Positions 10,628 to 22,025 of a stretch of DNA of 62,108 nucleotides are shown here, piece after piece. The first letter of the stretch is position 1. Each line of letters opens with the position of its first letter. Under the pieces are notes generated by a model. It did not search any database. It had not been told where the DNA came from and saw only the letters and a list, made by a program, of their open reading frames with translations. Both the position numbers and the translations under genes were made by a program. The stretch comes from Ascoidea asiatica (lineage: Eukaryota > Ascomycota > Saccharomycetes > Ascoideales > Ascoideaceae): contig BCKQ01000008.1 of NCBI GenBank assembly GCA_001600695.1, positions 658,816 through 720,923 of the forward strand. Direction: 5' to 3'.

Positions 10628-11634
10628 GTATATATGTTTATAATTATATACTTTTAATATTTTTATTTTAAAATTTTGTCCTCATTTTTTATTTTTACTT
10701 TACATTTTCAATTTTTGTTTTTTTTAATTTTGTTATTACTTTTTTGTTCTTCTTAAAAATTTAGTTTGAAAAAAAAAAAACTTTCATGTCTTTCAACTCC
10801 GGAATGAACAATGTTCAATCAATGTTTGTTTATTTTTAAACCAGATAATCAATCCTGCTAAGGGTTTTGATAACAGCTACTCCTCATCAACAAGAAGATA
10901 AGAATTGAATTATTCATACCCATAAATTTTTAAGTCAAATAACAAACTAGATAACAGCTGCTAATAGTTAAAAGCCAAAAGATATTTTTTTCAAAGCAAG
11001 ATAAACTCTGAGTTGTAGCAAAAAATAAATGCCTTACTCTAAGTGCCTTTCTTTGTTGGATTCAGTCAGCAGGCTGTATTTTACATACTAGGTGCATTCT
11101 CGGGAAAGGGAAACTAAAAAGCAGAACGTGATTTGAATGCTGCNAAAGCACAGGCAAATAGTGCTTTACTTTTCTCCTACTAATGCTGCAGCAAAGCCCA
11201 TGTGCTGGTTTAAGTGGTGGTTCGCTGACTGGACTGTCTCGAGAGCTGGAAGAAACAAAAAATATAAAAAAATAAAAAAAATTAAAGAAAAAACATCAAA
11301 AATATAAAATACATACCGTATGCAGATATATACANTTTAATATTTATCTTTATTATATGAACTACAGTACAACAAACCTTTATTTTTATTATTTATATCA
11401 AAACAAGATTGTTTTTTTATCATTATTTCAATTCTACTTCAACTTTTAACTATTTTATTTCTGCTATTTCTACAATTCAAAAATCAGTTCATTGATAAAT
11501 GTTGGCAATCTTACACCCTCTAATGTTAGTTAAATTATCATATATACCACTAATCTTTCTCTATTCACTCTAATTTCTTCAAGCTGGTAATATTCTTTAG
11601 TCTCGACTTTTAAAAACCTGTTTTGTTTTAAAAA
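10628..11634. other. Intergenic region, promoter side of ALR1
   Basis: One kilobase between tandem genes. A T-rich stretch follows the upstream stop and would serve as its 3' region. A moderately GC-richer patch at about 11040-11245 stands out from the AT-rich surroundings. No tRNA, no conserved RNA and no open frame are visible. Confidence 0.6.
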
Positions 11635-14600
11635 ATGTCTGGAAATTCTCTCAATAATAACATTACTGATAAAAATTTTACCAGAAATTCTGATTATAAT
11701 TCTCGTTATTCCGGAATTAATGCCGGAAATATTTCCAATAATTTAATTAGATCTAACTCAAATGATTCTTTAGGTAATTCAAAATCCTCAAAATCTAAAT
11801 CGAGATCTTCAACTATTTCAAATAATATTACAAAAACAATTTCCAATACTATTGGCAATACTTTAGGAAATATAACTTCTAAGTCTCTTCATCATAATTC
11901 AAATACTTATAAAAGAGGAGCTTCTTTTTCATCGAATACAAACGCTCCTTCTATTATAAATTCTATACCTTCTTCTCATGAAGACAGTGACGATATCGAT
12001 GATGTTTTATCATTTAATCATTCTTTGAATCAACATTCAAAAAATCAAACTAAAAATCAAATTTTCAATAATACTAATACTAATAATACGAGTAATAAAA
12101 AAACAGCAATCAATCCAACTTCAACTTCAAACAATATCAGTAATAACAGTAATAATATCAATAGCCCTGACGATGATAATGATTCTCAAATTTCAAGATC
12201 TTCCCAGGAAACTGAAGAAGATGTTTGCTTTCCTTTAATTTCTCATCAAACAAATTTATCGGTATCAAATTTTAGAAAGCATTCAAGAATTGATGGTATA
12301 GACTTCGATGAGTTAAATGAATTTTTATATGATCAATTAAATCTAAATATTAATGAAAATGAGAATGAAAATCAACATCAAAATAATATACCAACTGATT
12401 TAGAAACTGCTAACAATCACAGAAATGAAGATGAACAAGAATTTAATAATGAGCATGATGACGAAGAAGAAGATGAAGAAATTAATCAAAATAAAAATGC
12501 ATTCACTACTGGAATTTTAAATAATCCAAGCAATATTGACACTAATGTAGCTAATAATAATGATTTAAATACTGATGAGAATAACTTATCTTCAATAAAG
12601 AAACTAAAAAATAAAAANTCAACTAAAAATTCAAACTTAAATTTGAATTTGAATTCGAATTCAAAGTCAAAGTTAAATTCAAAACTAAAATCAAATAAAA
12701 AATTAAATTCAACTATTATTAATTCAANCATCAAAAATGAGAATAAACATAAGCTATCTTTAGCAGCCTTAAAATATACTCCAAAATATATACTTGATCA
12801 TTTGCAATTTAAACAATCTCAGCGAATTAAATCAATCAATCAAAACAGCAATCCAACAAATAATATNATTTATCCTGAAAAGCTCGAGAGCTCTTCAAAC
12901 TCTTCTCGTTCAGCAGGAACTTCAAATATTTCTTCTTTATCCGATAATAACATAGGAGTCACTTTTCAAAATGAAAATGAATTTGTGATTGAACAAGATA
13001 ATTCAAATCATAATAATATAAACTCAAATATTGATAATTCAAAGATTGATAAAGCATATAATAATGATCCTAATAATTCTAATAATTTTGATAATTCTGA
13101 TAATTCTAATATTCCCAATAATATTATTGATAGTAATGATACTATTGATAATAAACCTAATTTAAGTTCAAATACTTTTACTAAAGACCAAGAAAGTAAT
13201 ATCGAGCATGATAACTTTTTAAATTATAATTTTGATAGATTCAGTTATTTTTCAACTCATTTAGAAGATACTATTCATTCTTCTGATTTGGTGTCTTTGA
13301 TTCAAGATCCTAAAANAGATTTTAAATCGATTTTCAATATCATAAAATACAACAAAAAAAATGGGAATAATAAATCTTCTTCAAGTAATATCGAAGAAGA
13401 AATGGAAGAGCACTTAAATCCTATGACAACTTGGTGGCTAGATTGTACTTGTCCCACAGATCAAGAAATTAAAGTTTTGGCCAAATCTTTTGGAATTCAT
13501 CCATTAACAGCGGAAGATATTAGAATGCAAGAAGCTCGTGAAAAAGTTGAAATTTTTAAAAATTATTATTTCATTTCTTATCATTCTTTTGAAAATGATA
13601 ATGAAAGCGAAGAGTTTTTAGAACCGATTAATTTTTATATTATTGTATTCAAAAAAGGTATATTAACTTTTCATTTTTCACCAATTGTTCATTCAATAAA
13701 TGTTAGAAGAAGAATCAGACAATTAAAAGAATATTTTACTGTTAATTCAGATTGGGTTTGTTATGCATTAATTGACGATATAACTGATAGCTTTGCTCCG
13801 ATTATTCATTCGATTGAGTATGAAGCAGATGCGATTGAAGATTCTGTATTTGTNTTAAGAGAAATGGATTTTTCAACAATGTTACAAACTATTGGTGAAG
13901 CTAGAAGAAAAGTTATGATTTTAATGAGGTTATTATCAGGTAAAGCTGATGTTTTAAGAATGTATCATAAAAGATGTCTTGATACTACAATGAATTTTAA
14001 TAATATGAATAGAAGTGTATTTGGTGTTGGTAACTCAGGTATTTTTGATACAAATAATAATAATAATAATAAAAACGATAATAATACTAATGGTATAAAT
14101 GGAATTAATAATACAAATGGACTCCATTCAGGTGTCAATAATCCATCATTAAGTGGATTACAAGCATTACAAATGAATTATAACTATAACTATAATCAGG
14201 GAGCAAATGGAAATCAGTTCGGAGTAATTAATACTGCAAAGAATTCAACAGAAAACATAAATGGGAGTGAATCAATAGGTCCAATTGGAGCAATTGGTCC
14301 ACCAGGAATTTTATCCGAAGGTTCTAAACCAGGAGCTGATATTGCATTATATATTGGTGATATTCAAGATCATATTATTACAATGTATCAGAGTTTAATT
14401 GCATATGAAAAAATATTTAGTAGAAGTCATTCAAATTATTTGGCACAGTTGCAAGTTGAAAGTTTTAATTCTAATAATAAGGTTACGGAAATGCTTTCCA
14501 AGGTTACATTAATTGGTACAATGCTAGTTCCATTAAATTTAGTAACAGGATTATTTGGTATGAATGTTAAAATTCCGGGTCAAGATACTAATTCATTACA

Positions 14601-14949
14601 ATGGTGGTTTGGAATTCTAGGATTTTTATTTGCGATTGTTATTCTAGGTGGTTTTATTTCAAATAGATGGGTTAATAAAATCATCGAACCAGAAAATAGT
14701 AATAATAATGATAACAATAATGGAAAAAATAGAAATAGGGGAAATAACAATGGGAATAGAAGTTCTAATTCAATTAACAATTTAAATCTAAATGGAAGCA
14801 TCAATAAAGATGATAGAAGCTTTCAAGGGTTTTCAATTATTCCAAGTAAGTTTGGTAAAGGAATTTTGAGAAATAGTTTTTTGAAGAGAAAACAAGAAAA
14901 AAATCAAACAAAACGGAATATAAATAGATCAATTCTAAGTAGATTTTAA
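11635..14949 (+). CDS. ALR1: Plasma-membrane Mg2+ transporter of the CorA/ALR type, 1104 aa
   Basis: CorA-family divalent cation channel that imports Mg2+ across the plasma membrane as an oligomer. Residues 1 to about 595 are a long, Ser/Asn-rich, partly acidic, disordered cytoplasmic tail. The conserved CorA soluble domain follows, including FGIHPLTAEDI, NVRRRIRQLKEYF and DSFAPIIHSIEYEADAIEDS. A poly-Asn/Gly insertion at roughly residues 800-895 precedes the stalk helix (SFNSNNKVTEMLSKVTLIGT). The signature GMN is at residues 975-977 at the end of TM1, with TM2 just after, and a basic Asn-rich tail ends the protein. It is longer than S. cerevisiae Alr1 (about 860 aa), mostly through low-complexity expansions. 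The vacuolar paralogue MNR2 has the same core; ALR1 is preferred because the middle and stalk motifs look closest to it. Five Ns fall within the gene. Confidence 0.85.
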   Translation: MSGNSLNNNITDKNFTRNSDYNSRYSGINAGNISNNLIRSNSNDSLGNSKSSKSKSRSSTISNNITKTISNTIGNTLGNITSKSLHHNSNTYKRGASFSSNTNAPSIINSIPSSHEDSDDIDDVLSFNHSLNQHSKNQTKNQIFNNTNTNNTSNKKTAINPTSTSNNISNNSNNINSPDDDNDSQISRSSQETEEDVCFPLISHQTNLSVSNFRKHSRIDGIDFDELNEFLYDQLNLNINENENENQHQNNIPTDLETANNHRNEDEQEFNNEHDDEEEDEEINQNKNAFTTGILNNPSNIDTNVANNNDLNTDENNLSSIKKLKNKXSTKNSNLNLNLNSNSKSKLNSKLKSNKKLNSTIINSXIKNENKHKLSLAALKYTPKYILDHLQFKQSQRIKSINQNSNPTNNXIYPEKLESSSNSSRSAGTSNISSLSDNNIGVTFQNENEFVIEQDNSNHNNINSNIDNSKIDKAYNNDPNNSNNFDNSDNSNIPNNIIDSNDTIDNKPNLSSNTFTKDQESNIEHDNFLNYNFDRFSYFSTHLEDTIHSSDLVSLIQDPKXDFKSIFNIIKYNKKNGNNKSSSSNIEEEMEEHLNPMTTWWLDCTCPTDQEIKVLAKSFGIHPLTAEDIRMQEAREKVEIFKNYYFISYHSFENDNESEEFLEPINFYIIVFKKGILTFHFSPIVHSINVRRRIRQLKEYFTVNSDWVCYALIDDITDSFAPIIHSIEYEADAIEDSVFXLREMDFSTMLQTIGEARRKVMILMRLLSGKADVLRMYHKRCLDTTMNFNNMNRSVFGVGNSGIFDTNNNNNNKNDNNTNGINGINNTNGLHSGVNNPSLSGLQALQMNYNYNYNQGANGNQFGVINTAKNSTENINGSESIGPIGAIGPPGILSEGSKPGADIALYIGDIQDHIITMYQSLIAYEKIFSRSHSNYLAQLQVESFNSNNKVTEMLSKVTLIGTMLVPLNLVTGLFGMNVKIPGQDTNSLQWWFGILGFLFAIVILGGFISNRWVNKIIEPENSNNNDNNNGKNRNRGNNNGNRSSNSINNLNLNGSINKDDRSFQGFSIIPSKFGKGILRNSFLKRKQEKNQTKRNINRSILSRF

Positions 14950-15882
14950 ACCCGTGCTTTATTGGCTTTTAATAAATATAATCTAATGTTTTTTTGTATA
15001 ATCGCTAGCTTATTAATAAGATTTAGTTGCNGTTTACTTAACTTTATAACAAATTTTTGGCCTAAACAGAGAAATAGTATAACGGAAAACAATGGCCAAG
15101 TTATTTTCATTTTTGTGTAAAGAGCAATGAAAGTTATCTTACAGTGTATAATAATCCGGAAAAAAAATATTTTGAGTGACTATTGGTAAAACATTATGTG
15201 TTGCTTTAAGGACTTTACTAGAGTAGCAATCAAAAGCTTGTAAGAGAAGCATTGTTTAATTTAAGTTTTCGTTGCTTTATGTTTTTTATTGTTCTTTCGT
15301 TTTCCGATAGTTTTCTGAATGAAAAGGCGATACTGAAAACAGCACAATTTATTGATTATAGAGAGACTTTTAAAAGTTTTGGCTAAATATTCATAATTAT
15401 ATTTGCTTTTTATCAGGAAAAATNAACAAATTTCAAGAATGGCCGCCAGTATATTTACGAGGACAAAATAGTAGGTAAACCGTGCAAACAAGCCGAGAAG
15501 CACTCCTTAAAAAAATCTCTTACTGCATTATTATGCAAACATCGGCTTCTTTTGCATGGAAGCTTCAATCAAGGTTTAAGAATTTATTTTAAAAACTGTT
15601 TCGAGTTGCTGTTTGNTTCTTATCTGTAATTGGCTTTAGTTCTATTTTATTTTTCACAGTATTTTGAATTCAGAATTGTTTAATTTTTTGTTCTTGTAGC
15701 AAAATTTCCAGAATATAAATAGACACAGTTTTCCCCATGATTTTAATTCCTACTACGATTTTTTTATTTTCCAAATTTAAAACATTTGTAAAAATTAAAA
15801 GTCTCAAATTAGCTTAAACTAAAGAAAAACTGAAAAAAAATTTCTAGAATAGACTAATTAACTCAAAAAAANATAAATAATT
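14950..15882. promoter_or_regulatory. PMA1 upstream region with TATA box
   Basis: About 0.93 kb between ALR1 and PMA1. A TATAAATA box at 15714-15721 lies about 160 bp before the PMA1 ATG, a usual distance for yeast. The last 60 bases are A-rich, typical of a strongly expressed yeast leader. A minus-strand open frame at 15261-15503 has low-complexity composition and is not credited as a gene. Confidence 0.55.
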
Positions 15883-18684
15883 ATGTCAGAGGTTAATAAT
15901 AATGGAGAATTGCCTTTTTCAGGTAATCCTTCAGCCACAAATACAGCTAATTATACTCCTGAAAATACTGTCAATAGTTCCANTACTTCAACCACAGTTA
16001 ATCAACAATCAGAACCTGAAAAAAAAATTGATGAAGAGTCAAGTCAAGATGATGATATTGATAAATTTATTGAAGATTTGCAATCAGTAAAAGGTGAAGG
16101 TGATAATGAATCTGATCAAGAAGAAATTCCGGTTGGCCAAGGAAAACAAATTCCTCAAGAACTTTTGAATACCGAGCCTGAATTTGGGTTAACTGATGCT
16201 GAAGTAACCAAAAGAAGAAAAAAATTTGGGTTAAATCAAATGGCTGAGGAAAAAGAAAATTTACTTCTTAAATTTGTTATGTTTTTCGTTGGTCCAATTC
16301 AATTTGTTATGGAAGCCGCGGCAATATTAGCCGCAGGTTTACAAGATTGGGTTGATTTTGGTGTNATTTGTGCTTTANTATTACTAAATGCAACTGTTGG
16401 CTTTGTGCAAGAATATCAAGCTGGTTCTATTGTCGATGAATTAAAAAAAACATTAGCAAACTCTGCGTTTGTTATTAGAGAAGGTCACTTACTCGAAATT
16501 CCTTCAAATGAAATCGTTCCTGGTGATATTTTACAATTAGAAGAAGGTGCTATTATTCCTGCTGATGGTAAATTAGTTAACGAAGATGCTTTTTTACAAG
16601 TTGATCAATCTTCTATTACTGGTGAGTCATTAGCGGTTAATAAAAANAAAGATGATCATGTCTTTTCTTCTTCAACTATCAAAAGGGGCGAAGCTTTGGT
16701 GATCGTTACTGCTACAGGTGATAATACTTTTGTTGGTAGAGCTGCTGCTCTAGTAGCAGCCGCATCTACAGGTTCTGGTCATTTTACTGAAGTCTTGAAT
16801 AGTATTGGAACTACTTTACTAGTATTAGTCATTCTTACTTTATTGGTGGTTTGGACTGCTGGTTTTTATAGAACTAATGGGATTGTTAGAATTTTAAGAT
16901 ATACATTAGCCATCACCATTGTTGGTGTTCCTGTTGGTTTACCCGCTGTTGTAACAACAACTATGGCTGTAGGTGCTGCTTATTTAGCTAAAAAACAAGC
17001 TATTGTTCAGAAATTATCCGCTATTGAATCTTTAGCTGGTGTTGAAATTCTGTGTTCAGATAAAACTGGTACTTTAACCAAAAATAAATTATCCCTTTAT
17101 GAGCCATATACTGTTAATGGTATAACTGCCGATGAGCTTATGTTAGCTGCCTGTTTAGCTGCATCAAGAAAAAGAAAAGGTTTAGATGCAATTGATAAAG
17201 CCTTTTTCAAAGCATTAGCCAATTATCCTCAAGCTAAAGAAATATTAACTCATTATGAAATTCTTGAATTTACTCCATTTGATCCTGTTTCAAAAAAAGT
17301 TGTTTCTAAAGTTAGAAGTCCACAAGGTACTGAAATAATATGTATTAAAGGTGCACCTTTATTCGTTTTGAAAGCTGTAGAAGATTCAGTAATCGTTCCA
17401 GATGAAATTCGTTCTGATTATGAAAATAAAGTGGCTGAATTTGCCTCAAGAGGTTTTCGTTCTTTGGGTGTTGCTAGGAAAATTGGTAATGAACCATGGC
17501 AACTTTTAGGTCTTATGCCTTGTTTGGATCCTCCAAGAGATGATACTGCTTCTACTGTTAATGAAGCTCGTCGTATGGGGTTAAGAATTAAAATGTTAAC
17601 TGGTGATGCTGTAGGTATTGCTAAAGAAACTTGCCGTCAATTAGGTCTAGGAACAAATATTTATAATGCTGAAAGATTAGGTCTTTCAGGTGGAGGTGAT
17701 ATGCCAGGATCAGAAATTGCAGATTTTGTTGAAAATGCTGATGGTTTTGCAGAAGTATTTCCTCAACATAAATATAATGTTGTTGAAGTATTACAAAATA
17801 GAGGTTACTTAGTGGCAATGACTGGTGATGGTGTTAATGACGCCCCTTCTTTGAAAAAAGCAGATACTGGTATTGCTGTTGAAGGTGCTTCTGATGCCGC
17901 TAGATCAGCTGCTGATATTGTTTTCTTAGCACCAGGCTTATCTGCTATTATTGATGCTTTAAAAACCTCTAGACAAATTTTCCATAGAATGTATGCTTAT
18001 GTTGTTTATCGTATTGCATTATCTATTCATTTAGAAGTTTTCTTAGGTTTATGGATTGCTATCCTTGATAAATCATTAGATATAAATTTAGTTGTTTTTA
18101 TTGCAATTTTTGCGGATGTTGCAACTTTAGCTATTGCATATGATAATGCCCCATTTGATCAAAAACCTGTTAAATGGAATACACCAAGATTATGGGGTAT
18201 GGCAATAGTTTTAGGATTAATCTTAGGAATTGGTTCTTGGATTACATTAACAACAATGTTATCAGGAAAAGGAGGTATTATTCAAAATTTTGGTTCAACT
18301 GATGGAGTTTTATTTTTACAAATTGCCTTAACAGAAAACTGGTTAATTTTTATTACAAGGGCTTCAGGTCCTTTTTGGTCATCATGTCCTTCATGGCAAT
18401 TATCAGGAGCAGTTTTAGCAGTCGACATTATTGCAACATGCTTCACGTTATTTGGATGGTGGTCACAAAATTGGACAGATGTTGTAACAGTTGTTAGGGT
18501 TTGGGTTTGGTCATTTGGTGTCTTTTGTGTTATGGGAGGTGCATATGTTATGATGTCAGAGTCTACTGCGTTCGATAGAGTAATGAATGGTAAATCTCCA
18601 AAAGAAAAGCCACCTCAAAGATCAGTTGAAGATTTCCTTGTTGCCATGAAAAGAGTTTCTACTGATCATGAAAAATCAGGTTAG
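15883..18684 (+). CDS. PMA1: Plasma membrane H+-ATPase (P3A-type), 933 aa
   Basis: Pumps protons out of the cell using ATP and sets the membrane potential that drives nutrient uptake. The N-terminus is acidic and Ser-rich (residues 1-95). Then come TM1-2, the actuator domain with the TGES motif (ITGESLAVN), TM3-4 with the PVGLP segment, the phosphorylation motif CSDKTGTLT with catalytic Asp393, the nucleotide-binding domain, the hinge [17 protein letters not shown], and TM5-10. The C-terminal regulatory tail [15 protein letters not shown] matches the autoinhibitory R-domain whose Ser/Thr residues are phosphorylated when glucose is present. Length is close to S. cerevisiae Pma1 (918 aa), with the difference at the N-terminus. 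The codon just before CSDKTGT is CTG at an invariant Leu, showing standard CUG decoding. Stop TAG. Confidence 0.98.
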   Translation: MSEVNNNGELPFSGNPSATNTANYTPENTVNSSXTSTTVNQQSEPEKKIDEESSQDDDIDKFIEDLQSVKGEGDNESDQEEIPVGQGKQIPQELLNTEPEFGLTDAEVTKRRKKFGLNQMAEEKENLLLKFVMFFVGPIQFVMEAAAILAAGLQDWVDFGXICALXLLNATVGFVQEYQAGSIVDELKKTLANSAFVIREGHLLEIPSNEIVPGDILQLEEGAIIPADGKLVNEDAFLQVDQSSITGESLAVNKXKDDHVFSSSTIKRGEALVIVTATGDNTFVGRAAALVAAASTGSGHFTEVLNSIGTTLLVLVILTLLVVWTAGFYRTNGIVRILRYTLAITIVGVPVGLPAVVTTTMAVGAAYLAKKQAIVQKLSAIESLAGVEILCSDKTGTLTKNKLSLYEPYTVNGITADELMLAACLAASRKRKGLDAIDKAFFKALANYPQAKEILTHYEILEFTPFDPVSKKVVSKVRSPQGTEIICIKGAPLFVLKAVEDSVIVPDEIRSDYENKVAEFASRGFRSLGVARKIGNEPWQLLGLMPCLDPPRDDTASTVNEARRMGLRIKMLTGDAVGIAKETCRQLGLGTNIYNAERLGLSGGGDMPGSEIADFVENADGFAEVFPQHKYNVVEVLQNRGYLVAMTGDGVNDAPSLKKADTGIAVEGASDAARSAADIVFLAPGLSAIIDALKTSRQIFHRMYAYVVYRIALSIHLEVFLGLWIAILDKSLDINLVVFIAIFADVATLAIAYDNAPFDQKPVKWNTPRLWGMAIVLGLILGIGSWITLTTMLSGKGGIIQNFGSTDGVLFLQIALTENWLIFITRASGPFWSSCPSWQLSGAVLAVDIIATCFTLFGWWSQNWTDVVTVVRVWVWSFGVFCVMGGAYVMMSESTAFDRVMNGKSPKEKPPQRSVEDFLVAMKRVSTDHEKSG

Positions 18685-19265
18685 AATAATTAGATATATA
18701 TAAACTTTTCATTTTTTATATTTTTGTTGATTCCTTCATTGCTTTTTTTTTATATTCCCTAATTTAATTTTAATCTTTCTTTAATTTTCTTTCTTGATAA
18801 ATAGTTCTTTAGTTCTTGTTAATGAAAGAGTGAGTACATTAAAACTTTCTGCCAATAAGAACATTGAATCTCTACTTAGCTTCTTTTCTTTGTTTTTTTT
18901 TTTGTGATTTATTTTATTTTGCTTTGTTGTCTGTTCTCTCAATAGCCATACTCGTAGTTAAAACCCATATCATCAAATTGAATAAATAGCTTTAACTCTA
19001 ACTTTAACTTTTCACAATACTGTAAAGCTTTCTACCTTTGTCAAATATGAATCGCATCATGTGACCCGATACTTACGCAGCTGCGAAAACGCGTTGGAGA
19101 AGTAGCAAAATTACACAGAACAAATAAAAGTCAATTTCTCGTTATAATTTTACCTATTTTGAAAACAAACAAAAGATCATACATCAAATTTCGAACAATT
19201 ACCAATTTTTTTTGGAATTGACTAAAGGCACATATTTTGTTTCAACTAATTAGATTATTGCAATT
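18685..19265. promoter_or_regulatory. NSP1 upstream region with an ACGCGT box
   Basis: About 0.58 kb. The T-rich first half is the PMA1 3' region. A GC-richer patch at about 19055-19100 holds CATGTGAC and a perfect MluI cell-cycle box ACGCGT at 19089-19094. NSP1 is not a classic S-phase gene, so the box may be coincidental. Confidence 0.4.
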
Positions 19266-21602
19266 ATGAGTAACTCTTTTTCTTTTGGTTCTGGAAACAC
19301 CAGTAGTGACAAACCTGCTTTTTCGTTTGGCAACTCTTCAAAAGAATCTGGTTCAAATACCAATAACATTTTCAGTGGTAACGCATCCAAACCATCAATA
19401 TTTGGATCTTCTTCCAATACTTCTAATTCTAATACAAGCTTCTCTTTTGGAAATACCAATAATACTCCAAATCAAGCATCGAANCCTGGGTTTTCTTTTG
19501 GAAATACCAGTAATTCTTCAGATCAAGCATCAAAGCCTGGGTTTTCTTTTGGAGGATTTGGGTCAAACTCAGCATCCAAAGATACTTCTAAACCAGCGTT
19601 TTCTTTTGGAAATTCAACAACCACTCCTCAAAATTCGAAAAATCCAGCAACACCTTTCTCATTTGGAAATTCAGCAACTACTCCTACTGCTTCCACTACT
19701 AATAAACCCGCTTTTTCTTTTGGAAATAATTCTGCAACAACCCCAACAAACTCGACCTCTGCTAAACCTTCTTTTTCTTTTGGTAATTCATCAAATAATT
19801 CTTCATCTTTAACATCTAATCAACCATCTTCATTTTCTTTTGGAACAACTTCTGATAAATCTACTACATCAGCTCCAAATCAGAATTCTTTTGGTAGCCT
19901 TGGAAATCCAAAACCTTCAGACAGTACTTCAAATAAACCTTTTTCTTTTGGTTCCCCTTCAGCTGGTACTATTTCATCAACATCAACAAGTAAGCCTACT
20001 TTTTCATTTGGTAGCTCTTTAAAAACTTCCAACATAACTAAAGATAAACCTGCATTTTCTTTTGGCAATGCAACAACTTCCGGGGTTGGTGCCAACTCTA
20101 CTACTTCAACTACTACCCCTATAGTTAGTTCTATTAATACTACCAATAATTCCTTAAATAATAATGCAAATAAGCCTATATTGTTTGGTACTTCTACACA
20201 AAAGACTGATATTGTTGATTCAAGCAAAGTATCTGGCTTTTCTTTTGGGAATAATAATACGGCATCTAATACAGATACTACTAAAAAAGATAATTTTTTT
20301 TCTGGTCTCAAATCTTCTTCTTCCACAGCAGGCAATCCAACTTCTATTTTGGGTTCAGCAGGAAAACTAGATTCTGATAAAAAAAAGAGCTCGTTTTCTT
20401 TTGGAACTCCTTCTACGGATTTAGCAAAAAAAAATGAAACAAAATCTGCTTTTACTTTTGGTAAATCATCTTCAACTGAAGTTTCGAATCAAATAAATCC
20501 TATTAAAAAAAGTGAGGAATCTTCTAGCGGGAAATCATCCACACCAAATTCTTTTTCGTTTGCTAGTAATAAACCAGATTGTAAAAAGACAGAAAGTAAA
20601 ATAACTCTTCCCTCTGAAACTTCAACTACTGTAGTTTCAGCTGAAATGAAGGCTGCAGAAGTAAAATCAAATGAAATTGCTCCAGATCCAATATCTTTAG
20701 AGAATCAGACAATTCAAGACCTTATAAAAGTTTGGGCAACTAAATTGGGTTCATGTGAATCCTTTTATACAAATTATTCAAAAGATATTAATAAATGGGA
20801 TCAGGTATTAACTAGTAATTCTAAAGACCTTTCAAAATTATATAATAATGTTATGGAAGCAGAACAATCTCAAGTTAAACTTAACTCAAATTTAATCTAT
20901 TTAGAAAAACAGCAAGATGATATTGAAAATTTTCTAGATTATTATGAGGAAAAAATAGGTGATATATATTCTAAAAATAATGATATGAGTGCTCTAAATT
21001 ATAATATCAATAATGATATCAATAAAAATAGCAACAATAATAATAATAATAATAATAAAATTAATAGTGCCGATAATAAAAATATTAATAATAATATCAA
21101 TAGTGCTGTTAATAATAATGATAATTTTAATAAAAACAATACTAAAAATGATGATAAAGGTAACAATATCAGCAATAACATTAATAATAATGATAATAAT
21201 GATAAAAGTAATAATAATAATACTAATTTTAGCATCATTAACAATGCAAGTGTTTCAAACGATAGAAAACGAGAAGAATCTTATAATAATGCAATTGTAA
21301 TTGACCAAAGTTTAGATGGAATAAGTAATGATCTTTCTGTTTTGATTGATGATATAAATGATATAAGTGATGTTTTCAACAAATCAATCTATCATGGAAA
21401 TAATGGTAATGAAAATGTTCTTTCNACGTCAAGTACAGTTACAAATAATGCAATTGGATCTGAAGAAAATGATAATGGTTTCAAATTGTCATCGATAGTT
21501 AAATTATTAAATAATCATTTGAATAGTTTAAGATGGTTGGAAAACAATTCTGATTTATTGAAAGAAAAAATAGATTCATACAAAAGAATCAATGGTGCAT
21601 AA
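19266..21602 (+). CDS. NSP1: FSFG nucleoporin Nsp1, 778 aa
   Basis: Central-channel nucleoporin. Its disordered FG domain forms the permeability barrier and binds karyopherins, and its C-terminal coiled coils join the Nup57/Nup49 and Nup82 complexes. I count 15 FSFG repeats plus single FGs in residues 1 to about 425, with Ser/Thr/Asn-rich spacers. The first repeats have uncharged linkers and the later ones are Lys-containing, the same polarity as in S. cerevisiae Nsp1. The conserved helical domain starts at about residue 477 (LENQTIQDLIKVWATKLG) and runs to the C-terminus. It is interrupted at about residues 577-658 by an Asn/Asp/Lys homopolymer-like insertion between coiled-coil segments. 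The start is the only ATG ahead of the first repeat. Confidence 0.96.
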   Translation: MSNSFSFGSGNTSSDKPAFSFGNSSKESGSNTNNIFSGNASKPSIFGSSSNTSNSNTSFSFGNTNNTPNQASXPGFSFGNTSNSSDQASKPGFSFGGFGSNSASKDTSKPAFSFGNSTTTPQNSKNPATPFSFGNSATTPTASTTNKPAFSFGNNSATTPTNSTSAKPSFSFGNSSNNSSSLTSNQPSSFSFGTTSDKSTTSAPNQNSFGSLGNPKPSDSTSNKPFSFGSPSAGTISSTSTSKPTFSFGSSLKTSNITKDKPAFSFGNATTSGVGANSTTSTTTPIVSSINTTNNSLNNNANKPILFGTSTQKTDIVDSSKVSGFSFGNNNTASNTDTTKKDNFFSGLKSSSSTAGNPTSILGSAGKLDSDKKKSSFSFGTPSTDLAKKNETKSAFTFGKSSSTEVSNQINPIKKSEESSSGKSSTPNSFSFASNKPDCKKTESKITLPSETSTTVVSAEMKAAEVKSNEIAPDPISLENQTIQDLIKVWATKLGSCESFYTNYSKDINKWDQVLTSNSKDLSKLYNNVMEAEQSQVKLNSNLIYLEKQQDDIENFLDYYEEKIGDIYSKNNDMSALNYNINNDINKNSNNNNNNNNKINSADNKNINNNINSAVNNNDNFNKNNTKNDDKGNNISNNINNNDNNDKSNNNNTNFSIINNASVSNDRKREESYNNAIVIDQSLDGISNDLSVLIDDINDISDVFNKSIYHGNNGNENVLXTSSTVTNNAIGSEENDNGFKLSSIVKLLNNHLNSLRWLENNSDLLKEKIDSYKRINGA

Positions 21603-22025
21603 AGCTTACCAAACAAAAAGAAGATTTTTACTTCAGCTGTTTTGTTTTCGATAGATAATATATTTTAATTTTTATATACTGTTTTATAGTTGTTTCATTT
21701 TTTACAGGATCAAGTCAATAATATTATTTAATTTCGTTTTATCGCATCTCAAAATTTTATTTTTTTTTATTTTATTTTCAAAAAATTATCAATCTCAAAT
21801 GACTTCTTTTGAAAAGGGTAAACGGTGCTGGAATGCAGTTTTCTGTGTCTTCCGCATAACATACAATATTTATTGAAAGAGAAGCAAATAAAGGAAAACC
21901 GTCTCATTGCCATTGGAAATTTCAATTATCTGTCTATTGTTGTTTTGAGACTCAGAATACGAGAAAATCACTTAAATACAGGTAAAAGATACTTAAAAAG
22001 ATCATATTCTAAGTGTTCGATCAAA
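21603..22025. other. Intergenic region between NSP1 and PIK1
   Basis: The first half is AT-rich 3' sequence. From 21825 a 67-codon stretch is open in frame with PIK1 but begins only with GTG and has no family-like sequence, so I treat it as leader. An out-of-frame ATG at 21799 starts a short upstream frame. No splice sites of the canonical GTATGT/TACTAAC type are visible. Confidence 0.5.

Noticed and set aside
15261-15503. 80-aa minus-strand ORF upstream of PMA1
   Set aside because: Low-complexity composition, no family and no promoter signal; it lies inside the PMA1 upstream region.
21825-22025. N-terminal extension of PIK1
   Set aside because: It opens with GTG rather than ATG, and family similarity begins only after the ATG at 22026.
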